In this document: positions 1 to 12,700 of the stretch, in pieces
Position numbering within the stretch: the first letter of the stretch is position 1
Layout: each line of letters opens with the position of its first letter
Source of the DNA: Fasciolopsis buskii
Taxonomy: Eukaryota; Platyhelminthes; Trematoda; Plagiorchiida; Fasciolidae
Reading direction: 5' to 3'
NCBI GenBank assembly: GCA_008360955.1
Contig: LUCM01008723.1
Location: 149,296-213,295, forward strand
DNA length: 64,000 bases
The notes under the pieces: generated by a model
What the model saw: only the letters and a program-made list of their open reading frames with translations
Database searches by the model: none
Told to the model about the DNA's origin: nothing
Made by a program: the position numbers and the translations under genes

Positions 1-3000
1 CATAATTTACTGCCTTTTCGCATTATTGGTAGTCATGTAGAATGAGTTCTTTAGAAAATAGAATCACTGAAACACCACCTTTCAAAAATCATGTAAGGCG
101 AGCAGATTAAAAGCATTTTCAGTTATTTTCGTAGTGCTTTTACCATGTTTGAAAACTCCAGGACCAAAAGAGGAGTGCTGAAAAGCCCCAATTAAGAAAG
201 TTGCTTTACTTGGGACATAGTTGTTAATCAGTTCATCTGAGAGTGGTCAGCAGTCTTTGTCCACCATTCCTCATGTAAAGCCTCAATTCCTGGATGGGTG
301 GATTTGAGTAAACCCTTACAGCTTATGTGCCATGAAGGCTAACTCGAAACACTGGTTAATAACACCACTTTTTACTATCGGTTTGCTGCTCACGTGGTGG
401 TCGACTCCTGTTTGATAGACGAATGCCCGAATAAAGAGAGCATGGTACAACAAAAATTGATTTACTTGCAAAATTTGGCCTTATTTTCGAATATTTATCC
501 AGGTACCGTAAGCGATATTCTGCAGTGAGTCAACTAATAGTCCCTCACCCCCGATCACTTTTTAACCGCTTAACTGTATAAAAATAACTTATGCCTTGCA
601 TAAAATCTGAGACGTAATCGGCAAAACATGTGAATGTCCGATTTTATTCTTATTGTGATACTCTATTCTGCTGGGTGCGATTCACAATGTGATAGGATTT
701 TCACGCTGTTATGCATAATTCATATCACTTGTACAGCATCTAATTAACTGATGATTTTTTAAACAAAATGGATGATGCGTTTATTCTTAGCAAACGCTTT
801 TGCTCACAGGGCAACTTTGTTTAATAAATGGTATCCAATGGTTTCCTTTTCGCTTAGAAGATCGCGGCAGTCAACTAACTGACTTTCGTGACGGTTTAAA
901 TTTTCTGAATTTCTATCTTCTTCATACCCCCATTCCATTCAGTTGTTGACAAAAACTGCTTATACGGGTTTTCAGCGGTACGATGGAGACGCACTTTCGT
1001 TGCGTGATTGCTTCTGTTTGCATCTTATCTCATCCTCACCCAAACTTTCTTTCATGGAACCCATGACACACCTAATTGCCTAGCTGAAATCTGTCTAGAA
1101 TAGGAACCAATAATAGGGGCACAAGTTTTTAGAAGACAGGGTTCAGATTATCTGGTGCATAGAAGGCGAATTCCAGCTTATTTGTTGAGCAAAGTACCCT
1201 ACTCACAGACAAAAACAGAAAGTGTACCTGGCCTCAAATTATTAGAATAGTACAGGTATAACAAGTGAACCGATCACAGCGGATGATAAAACGTAGTTGG
1301 AAGTACAATTGTTCGAGGTGCAGTGGTCAATCGCGCTATTGTAAACATGCGGGATCGGTCAAACTGAACTCCTCTTGTATTTGCGCTGTCCGAGAAATCG
1401 TTTTCCCCCATTTCAATGATTTTAAATTGTTGTCCCGCTGGATTAATTATTTCTGGTTTCATCTACCCCCTGGCAGGATACACCTTGGTGCGTTTTTTTT
1501 CTCATCTGGTAGCAGGATGAAAAGATGAATATAAGAGGATCTTGTGACCATCTCTCATCCGAAAAAAGGAAATCTAATCAAGTATCGATCCCAGGGGAAA
1601 AAACAGGGATTGTCCAAGGGGTTTGGCGAGTACCCAAATTTGTGCTGCTCAATAAATGCTTATATTTCGAATCATTGACGCGCTTCTTAGAAAACAGGTC
1701 TGGATAACGGTATTTAGGTGGGGCTGTCATTTGTTCCCATCCTGCCACCGTTGATCATTTCTTCTAAACACCTGTATGATCATCTATCCCCTACCTATAT
1801 ATTTCAATGTTACTGGTTAGTAAGTAAAAAGGGTGGAAATGTAAGATTGTCTTGAGCAGATGTGCAATAAAGTTGGCACACAAATGCATACTTTGCCATG
1901 ATTATTGGTAGACTGGATGGTCTTTTAAATTATACCAGCAGAATTATCTATTATTGATGGGGATTTCGGCTGACTTGAATGCATTTCTGGAAAATTAACT
2001 CAGCTTCTGGTTTTCGCTGTTTTTCAAGTGGCGCCACAATTCAGTATTCAATGGATTTTGTAGATAGTATGACTGAGTAGACCGAAATCTCCATAACCAC
2101 ATTCTTCAGGGATTGTAAGGATAAAAACGCGAATGAGTGAATTTCTTTTCCATCATTGAAACATATTTTGTAGGTGCGCACTGCCTAATGCGACAAAAGG
2201 TATCAGCTTAAACTTTTCTCCATTTAACGGACTTGGTAGATTTCAATTAGTACATAAGGAAACAATAAAAGCCCGAACAGTTTTAGCCGAGATAAGGTCC
2301 GGATTTTGGGCAAGATCAACTACGGGAGCGGCCGCATTTCTCCGCTAAAAACCATTCGCCTATGTCCCGATTCCCAGGTCAATGAGCAGAAACGCATTCA
2401 GAATTGCGGTGAAATGGTCAACTGGTTATCATCCAGCGAGAAACTTCGCCCTTATTCCCCTTTCTACATAGATGGTTATTCAGATCCTAAAGGAGCCATC
2501 CACAGAGCTCAAGTGCTAACTTCTCGTGTTTGCTTTTTACGTCTTTTCATCTTGTTTTAATGTATTTTGCTCAGTCATTCAACTTTACGGGTCCATCGGT
2601 GAGAATGAGTTGAGATGCATTTCTGGAATTTTAAGAGGCGATAACTATTCCCCTCGGGCGCAGGTTCTGAATACCAGGTTTCACAGTCAGCAGGAAAACT
2701 TCCCCTCGCAAGTTGATTTGAGTACTACACCAAATAAATTATATTGACAGCAAGGTTTCGTTTTGAAGTGCGCAGTTCCCGTCAACTTCAGATGTACTGA
2801 TTCAATTCCAATGTCTGTGCCAGCACCAAAATGAAAGCTTCATGCGGTAGAGAGTCTTTCGGTTTGTTGCTATTCAGACGAGCGTAACTAAAGCTTTTTG
2901 AGTGCCAAATAGCAGGCATTCGAAACACGCATTGTTTCTTGAATGGAGTTAACTAGTAAGTGACAATTTAGCACGCTGCAGCCTCATTGCCAACTCATCG

Positions 3001-6000
3001 CTAATTGGTCGACATGAACTGGTCCCTGTATTTATGATTGAGGCATAATTTGGAATGCCAGACGGCGGATGACACCAAAATCTCCAGCGGGAAAAACAAT
3101 GTCTTTTTGGTGAATACTGCCAGCAAAATGGTGGTGAAATTCATCTATGACATCCCGATCTATAGTCATTCAGAGCAAGGATGAAATGACTAGTAGGCCG
3201 TTTATGGTGTCGATGTTTGATCACTCTTCGATGACCTCGAAGCATCATGATGCAAAGACAATGGTTTAGAAGTCCATAGGGGTCAGTCGGGTAGGGAATA
3301 AGAACCGGCTTGCCCCACCTCAGCTTCTTCCGATCCTCAGATATACGTGAGCGTAATTTGAGATTGGTACTGCATGGTGACACCAGGCTAATGGTTGAGC
3401 TTGCATTTTGTAGTCTTGTCTCTTAAAGGTGGAAAATGTTGATCGATGGTGATTCTAATGTGCACGCCAAACTCCTGTTGTTCATTTTGTATAAGCATGA
3501 GTGTTTTCAAGCTGTCTAAATAGAATATGTAGGGAGACGGATGAAAATGAAGCAGTGCGATATGATTTTCTGCGACAGACTTAGTAGAGAGGTTTCCACT
3601 GGTCGATGCTATAAACAAAATGTTTTTTAGTGACAAAATGACAGTCATGCAAGAAGGGAGGTATGTTACGAGCATCTACACTTGCAGCAGAAAATGAGCG
3701 CAAGAAAAAGCTGTGGATGTTTCTGCAAGTTTATCATACTTGTATCTCTGTTAGGGGAATGATTTTTGATTCGTTTCGGTCAATCTTATTGGAAGACGGT
3801 TTACTTGTTTCTAAACACTAATATAGATCCCTTCAAATATCACAAACAACTCTAGCCTGTGGGAAAAATTTTAAATAAATATACTGCAGTAATGTGAAAC
3901 AATTTGTTTATGGCCGCATTAGGTTTAGGTTGACCCGTCAGTAGACAAAACGTTACCATTGCAAACCATTCGGTTACAATGGAGCCACAGAATTTGGGTT
4001 GGATTCTTAGCAATTCCAGCATAATAATTTGATGTATTAGAATCCAACTAAATAAAAGTGCTTAGGATTGAGATATACTTGGATCTGTTAGTGTAGTAAC
4101 AGCTTGTTTGCCCAAGATTTCGTCAGTGTATTATTTACCTTGTTTTATCCTGCCTTTATTAACGACAGGGACATGATTGACTACTCTGTAAGTTCCTTGT
4201 CGATTCTAACCAGAAATGTTTCACCAGCACGTAGGAAATTAAGTTGAGGCACCCACGTAATCAAACTAATTCTTCCGCAGAATCGTTTATCAGGAAAATA
4301 ATATACAGTAAAGTGGAAATTACAAGTGCACTTTGCTGTTGCCATTTACCCTGAACAGATTCCCGTTGAGCAAGAAACGCATCCGCTCGAAAGACATTTT
4401 TTTGTTTTTTGATAGTCAAACAATTCTCCCCTTGGGATTTGGCATTAGTTCTCGCTTTCACTATGGATGCACATTTGAGGCTGTCGGATTCGATTGCGTC
4501 TTTGATCTACTTAGCCTTGTGTCTAGTATTTTGGAGCTGAGGCAGCAAGATGAGTGAATTGGACCTTTCTCGGGAGAAATTGAATAATTAATCATTGAAA
4601 CTGTGAATTGATTCTAGGTCCAATTTTGGACCAAAGTTTATCGCCGTATTCGATCAAGACACCGCAAATGTTAAAGAATATGCTAGTAGCATGCCCTTAG
4701 GTTTATCATTGAGGTACTCTATAGAAAACGACACCTTTCAATTCAGCGTAATAGAGCAGCCCAAAGAATCTTTCAAAATAACGTGAACCTGGGGAGTGGA
4801 TAATAACAGCAACTTCTGCAGCTTTCCATGACGCGCCCAGTCGACGAGTTGATATAATGATGCTTTATTCTCAGTAATCAAACAGGGTAAGCCAATATCG
4901 TGGACAATCACTGGGACTATCAGCCGTGAAAATAAAACAGGGAGGGAAATCTTCCAGTTCGTCATCTGTTATTCACTGTTTCTCCACGTTGGGCCTTATT
5001 ATTTTTGCTAAAATTGGATTAGCCGTATGTGAACAATATTTGCTCGAGTCCTACCAGTCCTTGTTTGTAACTGTTGGGAAGGAAGCTGTCGAAGTGCGAA
5101 CAGAATAGACCTACATATTTGTTTTCCACAAACGTTTAGACGAACACAATTTGTGGATACCCTGTTGTATCCTGAAGATGAGGGTAAATGAGATGTCGTT
5201 TATTACATGTCCAATTGTGAGCCTTACTATTTAGTGATCCATATTGAGGATCTCAGCTAAATCCGGTACACCTCACTAAGATTGGCACGTGACAATATAC
5301 TGACCGCTTATCGTCCATACATTTGGCTGTTCCGTCTTTAATCGCTGAACCTCGCTCTAGGATTGCCATTTTTCCTGTTAAACTGGGACGTTGCGGGCCT
5401 TTTACATCTGCGTTTTAAATTCACGGAAATATCCACCTTGGGAACGAAGTAAATACTTTTCAAGCCCAATGAATTCACCGTGCTAGTTTCAACAGTGGGG
5501 TTGAGACACTATTGTTTCTGATTTATTTACCCTACGAATGAAAGATATCTGTAAAAACATCACATCTAAACAGGTTTGATGCCCCATTTCCATATCTCGC
5601 GGAGGTACCTTTTCTTCTGTCCGTGTTTCACCAGATTTAGTCAGTCATTAGCGTTTTAATATTCTAACTAATCACGTGGCTAGGTGATGTTGAGGTGAAC
5701 ATGGGACCTATGTCTTGTGTAATTCTGCGGATTCATTTATTTGTCGGAATCATTTCTAGAATGCAACAGAAGCATTCACTAGTTGTTTTTGTTGTGCCCG
5801 ACAGCAGTCTCATCACCAAAGGCAGCATGGTCACATTCTAAAAATATAACTATTACTACAATCTAAGGAATTCCACACAAATACCCCTTGTACAGGCACA
5901 ACTCTATGAAGGCAATGGTTTTCAAAAAGGTCGCATCAGTCGATGGATGATACAAAGAGCTACTCCTTGACGTTTCTTGGAGTTTACTAATTGCAGCTTT

Positions 6001-9000
6001 TAGTACAAAGGGAACGGTTGTACCTCCATACATTCGGGTTATCATAGCACTTTTTGGTTTGAAACGCACAATGCCATTCAGTAGAATGACTAACTCCCTG
6101 GCGGTACCACCGAAAATTTTACAGTGGGTTGGGAGTCTAGAAAATAAGATGTCATGCAGTTAATTATAAACAGAAAGTACGGTTGGTCACCTAATGTTGC
6201 TTTCGGCATGAAGCGAAATCCTTTGGTGGAGGTTTTACACTGTAAAGTAAACAGGATCAGCCGTCCCAGATGACCTTGTGTCAGTTTCAATGCAAACGTG
6301 AGCAGTGCAATATGAACAGAACGAGAAAGAGTAATTCGATGAGGTTCACATATGAAAAAAATGTGAAGTGGACAACAGAAAGGGAAAACCCGCGTGAGCC
6401 GAAGCCCAGTAAGCGTATCAGGCTACATCAGCAATCGCACAACTAAATCACAACGGCCTCGTGACAACAAAAATTCACTAACCAATATAAAACATGGCAC
6501 GCATTTGAACTTGTTCAAATTAATCACAGGTACTGGCAGTTTTCAAAGTATGAAGTCAGATCATAGTCTGTGCAGATTTTTCAAGTTACTACTGATTTCC
6601 CCATGACAAGTCGGAAACTGCCAAGAAAAATCCCTTCTGAGAGCAATTACGTGTTGCTGAAACTCGTTTTCACTATTATTATTATTATCAGATTTGCAAA
6701 GGTGCTGCTGCACTATCCAGCTCAGACATACATTTTTAACTGAGAAAGAACGGAATAAAATAATTTATACAGACTGATTCGGAATAATGATCAATTCATA
6801 ACATTCTATTCCATGACAACGAAGTTGCAATGCAATTACCTATCTTCACTTTTTCCGTGATTTTGAAAGCAGCATGTTAGTTCTTAAGCGAAAATCGTTC
6901 GATCTGGATCAGAAGTCGATTTCATTACTTCTGCTGCATTTATTCGTCAGCTTTTTTCTTATTCTTCTAAAGATGCAGTCTTTTTCAAATACTTTTCAGT
7001 CGTTACTTAAATGCACATGCAAAGACGCTCAGCGGTAATTCCGTCGGGCAGTATAAACGTAGCCGGTCTGGTTGATATTCAACCGCTCGACGAACAAACG
7101 GAGTGGTAGAGAGGATAGGATTAGGTGAACTTCCTTGAGAATTGAAAAATTAACTCCACGGTATTGTCTCCATATGGTTCACACATGTAACATTTTCTAG
7201 TTGCTTGCAAGTGCCATCGCAACTCGCTCCTGTGCTATAACGAATATCTTCGTTTCACAGCTATTAACGAGCACCCTTCTAGACGGGTAATATTTTTACT
7301 CCTTTTCCTTCCTTATGGATGCATTTCTACTTTTATAGATTTCAGGATTATTTTCCCTCTACATTCCTACACGGGTCCTGTAGACTACTGTGTTCGGAGT
7401 ATTATGTCTCAGGATGTGGTTAGAAAACGGAATTGCAAAATCCGAACACCAGTTTGTTTGCATGTGGAGGTATTGCAGCGAAAGACTTCGATTTGAAGCA
7501 CATTAATCCTCGGAAAACTATTCGTCATTTTACTCAATAACACTTGGCCATTTAAAAACAAATTCGAAGCTACAAATGAGCGAATCTTTGGAAGCAAAAT
7601 GACCTAGACCCGTGGAGTTTATCGAATTTGAGAGCTGATTAGCTGCTCACATTTGCGCAAAGCATCACATTGGATGCTTCAAAGTGTTAACTAACCTGGA
7701 ATGTTTCAAACATACTGGAAAACGGGGAAGCAAAATCTATTCATTTAAGCTCATTACCATCAGGACTAAATGAGGCATTTGTTTTCCATTATACACGAAG
7801 GTTAACTTAATCGTTGCAGAAATAATTTGAATTGCGGATGGCTATACATGGCTTAAGAAATTCAAAGATGACAGAAAGGTATATTGCTTGGTAGTGGCAC
7901 TAAACCGTACAGTGAAAAAAAGCTCAAAAGGACTATTGATCTGCGTAAAGGACTCACATTAGTCTACCGCTAATTTATACCTGGCAGGTCTGGAGTTATG
8001 CATGTGCACAGCGATTACTGTCCATCTGGGATGCAGTATGTGTCAGATGCGTTAGCAATTTCAAGCATTAAGCATTCACTGGTACCATACATTAGCAATA
8101 ATGCTAATATAATCTTCTAGCAAGATTTTTAGTGACTCGTTTTGCTCCATAGCAGCTAAACGCGAAGACCACAAGACGAATTCCGAATATGAAGCCAAAT
8201 TTTGATGGAACGCGTGGTGCGGTCAACGTTCTTGAAGATGAGAAGACCCGGCTGATTAGATGAATCACCACTCCGTGAACCGCAAGCCAGAACTCGGAAA
8301 AAGCACTGGTATCTACTATCTTCCTGGAACAGAATTTTCCCAGCAAACGTATAAATAAAGTGCAGGCCCATATTTAACAGTGGGGATTATTGACTTGCCA
8401 GAACTGCTACCTGGTCAGAGATCAATTAGACTGTGGTAACAATGCACTGATTGCTTAGGTCAATAATCCAAGCGAATAAGTCGAATAAGGAGATTGATAA
8501 ATAGCGCTGGGTTAATGTAGTCAGCTGAAGAATTGATCGGTGGGCGTTAATCTTGGAAGACCAATGTATGTTATTTACTTATAACTAACAAAAACCCTTT
8601 GCGCCCACTGGGATGTTTTTTCTCACTAGAGTTTGTTAGAACGGACGAGAGCAGCTGACAGATAGAATCGACTGAAGATTTACGGGCAAATCCATAAAGC
8701 ATTAATAAATTAGGGAAGTAAAAGGCTGTTATTCACTCCGATCTATCCAGAAAGCTTCAACAAAATTGTTTTTTTGCTGAGCAGTGTAAATCAGCAATCA
8801 ATTTTAATTTATGTAATTCTAGTTCATTTGGTTCGCAGTGGACTTGCAAAATTTAATCCGGAAAAATGCAGGAAATTTAGAAAACTTTTCCAGCCCGCTA
8901 ATTTAACCATAAGGTTTGTGGTCAAATCAGATATCGTGCACTAAACTTCACGGAAAAAACGGACACCGATGTGTCAAAGGACACTGAAAATGTGAACCAG

Positions 9001-9047
9001 TTCTGATCAACTAGTATGCTAAATGCAAAACGCTCAACAACGCACAG
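1..9047. other. No gene recognised (AT-rich intergenic or intronic DNA)
   Basis: All open frames here are short (under 100 codons), many begin without ATG, and none shows a family motif or a matched donor/acceptor pair leading into another coding-like frame. I see no tRNA, ribozyme core or long repeat. It could be intergenic DNA or the inside of a long intron; the sequence does not decide. Confidence 0.6.
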
Positions 9048-9082
9048 AATCAGCATATTTCTTGAAAATTACCACTGAGCAC

Positions 9083-9740
9083 ATTGAGGAAACAAGTTGG
9101 CAAACAAGCTCGTTTTCAGTGATTCGTACTCATGCCATCACATCACTATATTTATATATATATCTTGACAAAAATTTCCACTATTGGAAGGATTGGACTA
9201 GTCAAATACAAATATGGGTGGGGAAGGGATTTGTGGTGTTACATGCATAACCTGAATACACAAGAATGTGTTGTGTTAATTGTTTTGTTGTCTAGGGTTT
9301 GTACTGGGACAGAGGGTGGGCCAGGGGAGTTGAAGCGCAACCACAAATTGTTTTTGAGAACAAAGTGGAGGGTTGTGAAGACGGATTGCGACGGCTAACC
9401 CAGTGCTCAAGAGGCGACATTTTGCCAACCTGGATTGTTGACCTCTGACCTTATACAGGGTCCGGAAAACTTGCGTCACATTCACGGTGGGGTTAGTCCC
9501 CTGGCCCACCCTCCGTCCCAATACAAACCCTAGACAACAAAACTATTAACACAACACAGTCTTGTGTATTCAGGTTATGCATGTAACACCACAAATCCCT
9601 TCCCCACCCATATTTGTATCTGATTAGTCCAATCCTTCCAATAGTGAGTTTTTTTGTCAAGATATATATGTATAGTGATGTGATGGCATGAGTACGAATC
9701 ACTGAAAATGAGCTTGTTCGCCAACTTGTGTTTTCTCAAT
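9083..9740. repeat. Fold-back (inverted-repeat) element, arms about 245 bp, loop about 170 bp
   Basis: The stretch 9083-9327 is found again as reverse complement at 9498-9740 with scattered mismatches and small indels, leaving a loop at about 9328-9497. Both arms carry the same landmarks in mirrored order: an ACAAGTTGG end, a TATATA tract, a GGGTGGGGAAGGGA block and a GGGTGGGCCAGGGG inner end. The mirrored frames are short and are probably not coding. A 12-bp direct repeat, AATCAGCATATT, occurs at 9048-9059 and 9738-9749. It may be a target-site duplication, although on the left about 23 bases separate it from the start of the paired arm. The structure suits a non-autonomous MITE or Foldback-type element; no transposase is present. 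Confidence 0.8.
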
Positions 9741-9749
9741 CAGCATATT

Positions 9750-12700
9750 ATCTGTAATTGGCCTGCTACTGGGAAACACAGGAGAGCATCTCAGTTGCAG
9801 GATGAAATAAACGAATGTCCGCAGGCATCGAACTGCTGTCGATTATCTTAAATTAATGTAATAAACCAGCGTCCGTCACTTGTCAAAGAGGTAGACATTC
9901 AGGTGTTACATTCGTAGGCGTAAGCAGTTTGTTTCTGTGCATGGAGTGTGTTTACTTATCTGCATGCACACCTGATGATAGTGCAAACCGACTGTACGTT
10001 TGTGGCTTTCATATGCACATTTTCATTTGTGTTCGTCCTATGCCCTCCGGAGATCAGGAAACGTTCACTTTACCTGAACCTTCTGGTGCAGCACTACTGA
10101 CCGTTTCATAGTAGTTAAGTTATAATTTCAGAAATATTCTCTGTGCAATTAGCCATTTCGAGAAGACCAACGGTTCACCTGTTGCCGAAGTAAAAAGATC
10201 CGGAAATAACAAGGATATCTGTGTGGTGTTTGATAATCCAACTATGAATTTATCTGTGATGGGATGCATTGTCTTTCTTTCGGTGAAGAACGGAATATTT
10301 TAACATTTTTATGTATGCGTGCAAGCCGATGAATTATATGGTAGGTTGGGAATGAGCGACGCAAATCTATATTTTAATTTTGTTTTTACCTGACGAAATG
10401 CCAAAGTACAAACAGTTGCTTGAAGTGTTATTTGGGAAACTCAAGTAATTCAACAACCTTGGAGAAGTTTCAGAAATATGCGGACATATGCGAAATTAAG
10501 TCCTCAGCTTAGAACGAATCTTGAGGTTTCCATACAAAGAACTGGTTCAGCACGTTCTATACTTTCCATACAACCGTTATTTACTGGAACCAATAAAGCG
10601 AATGAACACTGAGTGATTGGTAGAAGACAATAAAATCGGTTTATCTTCAACCGAATTCCAAAATCAACATAACTTCACACCGCCATCAGATCAAGCGCCA
10701 TTTCAAGCATACAAAGAGCAATATTTTGACTGACAAAGCCAGATTTATATAATTCTGTAGTGGTTTTGGAAACGACGTTGAAAACTACCTTTGTCAACCT
10801 TCTTCGTGTTGCTTTCCAACCATAATCTCGGCTTTTCTTGCTCGCACACCTTATATGCTCGCCCAGGTCGACCTTTCCAATAGATCAAAGTTTCTCCAAC
10901 TCAATAACTAACTTACAGTAATTGTTAGGTGCGTCAGTTACTACTCTGATTCGGAGTTTTGAAGTTTTCGTTCACTAGAAATCAACAGGACAATGCACCC
11001 CAAACTAGTGATGATGCCGTTATCTAATGCTCCAGAATGAATAGCACTAAGTAATTTAAACCTTATCGATGACGTTAATGAAATGGATTTGGAGGTCGTA
11101 GTTCATCGAAATCAGACAGATCATGGTTATGGGAAACTGAAAGATTCAGTAAGAATCAAAGACTGTATTGGAGAAGACGTCAGCCAGAAAGTCACGTGAA
11201 CCAGATCATCTTTGGCAACCTAAAACGCAAATAACACTTTCATGGCACTAAATTAATTCAATAAAAGATAATCATAGATGTGGTGCGCAGCTTTTGACAC
11301 TTTAACTGCGAGACCCTGACTATCCTGAGTTCAGATTGTTGAACCGAATGCCCTTATTTGGTCCTCAACTTCGCCGTAGTACTACTAGAATTTCACAAGA
11401 TCACTGAGTATGTTTTGACAGGATTGATGATAGTGTGCTGCCTGTTTCTGGTCACAGTATGACTGAAACCAAAATTCTACACTTTCACCGATATTTAGGA
11501 AGTGTTTTGCTTGTCTGCTCACAGTAGACTATTCCATGATTACTTAGCACGCGGTGTGCGAGCTGGAAAACGTGATGTGGCGTCATTCTGTAGCAGGTTA
11601 GCTCCAGTTGGTACTTCACATCTTCATGGTTGGAGCTGAGTTATTGGAATTAACGCTGTCTATCGACAAGTAGGCTACAGACTGTGGCACAAGTGACATG
11701 AGGCACACGTGGTCTTCATCAAAGGCAAAAGAATGAAGCAAAGGGTATTCACAAATTGCGTCTTAAGTAATGGTCAAATCTGTTGAATTTTACCCAAAAA
11801 ATAAAAAAACAATATTTAAAATCTTTTACTACACGTAATATATAAGGATAAAGAATTCCATCCACTTGTTTCTTTCATACTTTGTAACGTTCTAGGTGTT
11901 TCTGAGTCCCCATCCTGCTTTTTTACGAGTTTGTGTGAACTGAATACATTAATGCACACAGAGCAACCAGAAATATGTTTAAACGCCTGGTGACCCAGTA
12001 CTTGCATCTAAATTATCAAATCCAAAAGGATTTTGGGCTATCCAAACTGTTTGGTTTTTATTCTGTCTACATTCAAGTGTTGCTTCCAAAGTTTCATAAG
12101 CTCACAAAAATTGGTATCTACTAAGAATATTTCGGAAAAATGACATCAGAAATTTTGACCTCATAAGTCCGTGGGTATCATCTTCGAGCAATCCTGGCGT
12201 TAATTAAGGATCATCGCGGATTATTTCAAAATTTCAGATGAGTTTGTTCTTTTATAAGCTAAAATCAAATGGAGAGTTTATATCTTTGACTAGACGCTTA
12301 ATTGCAATTGGCATCGCCAAGAATGAAACTGGTTCATTGGCGCGAAGCACAGTGACAACAAATTTTTTGAATTTCAAAGGCCTCTAAGCAACTCCAATGA
12401 AAAAAATGCAATGTCGTATGAAGTACAGTGTGATACAATAGCCATTTGGAAAGAAAGCGGAATTCGTATGAAGATCTGTGCATGTGGTATGTATTATCGG
12501 GAAAAGGGGTTCTTTTGCAAAAGGGTTTATTATAGTTGACTTTGTCTCTTTTGCCACTCTAGGTTGTAATTCAATTTTCTGTCGATTACTGGCAATTTTG
12601 TAGGTGCTTTATGCGGTGTTCTTATCAACCAGGGGAAAGGCAGAGGCTGTTTTAATGGAAATAAAACACTGCATCCCGACAACATGAACTATCCACACAA

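Noticed and set aside
9132..9702. Mirrored open frames of 69-88 codons in the fold-back element
   Set aside because: They are the same sequence read on both arms, dominated by TATATA and G-rich tracts, with no protein family; a by-product of the inverted repeat.
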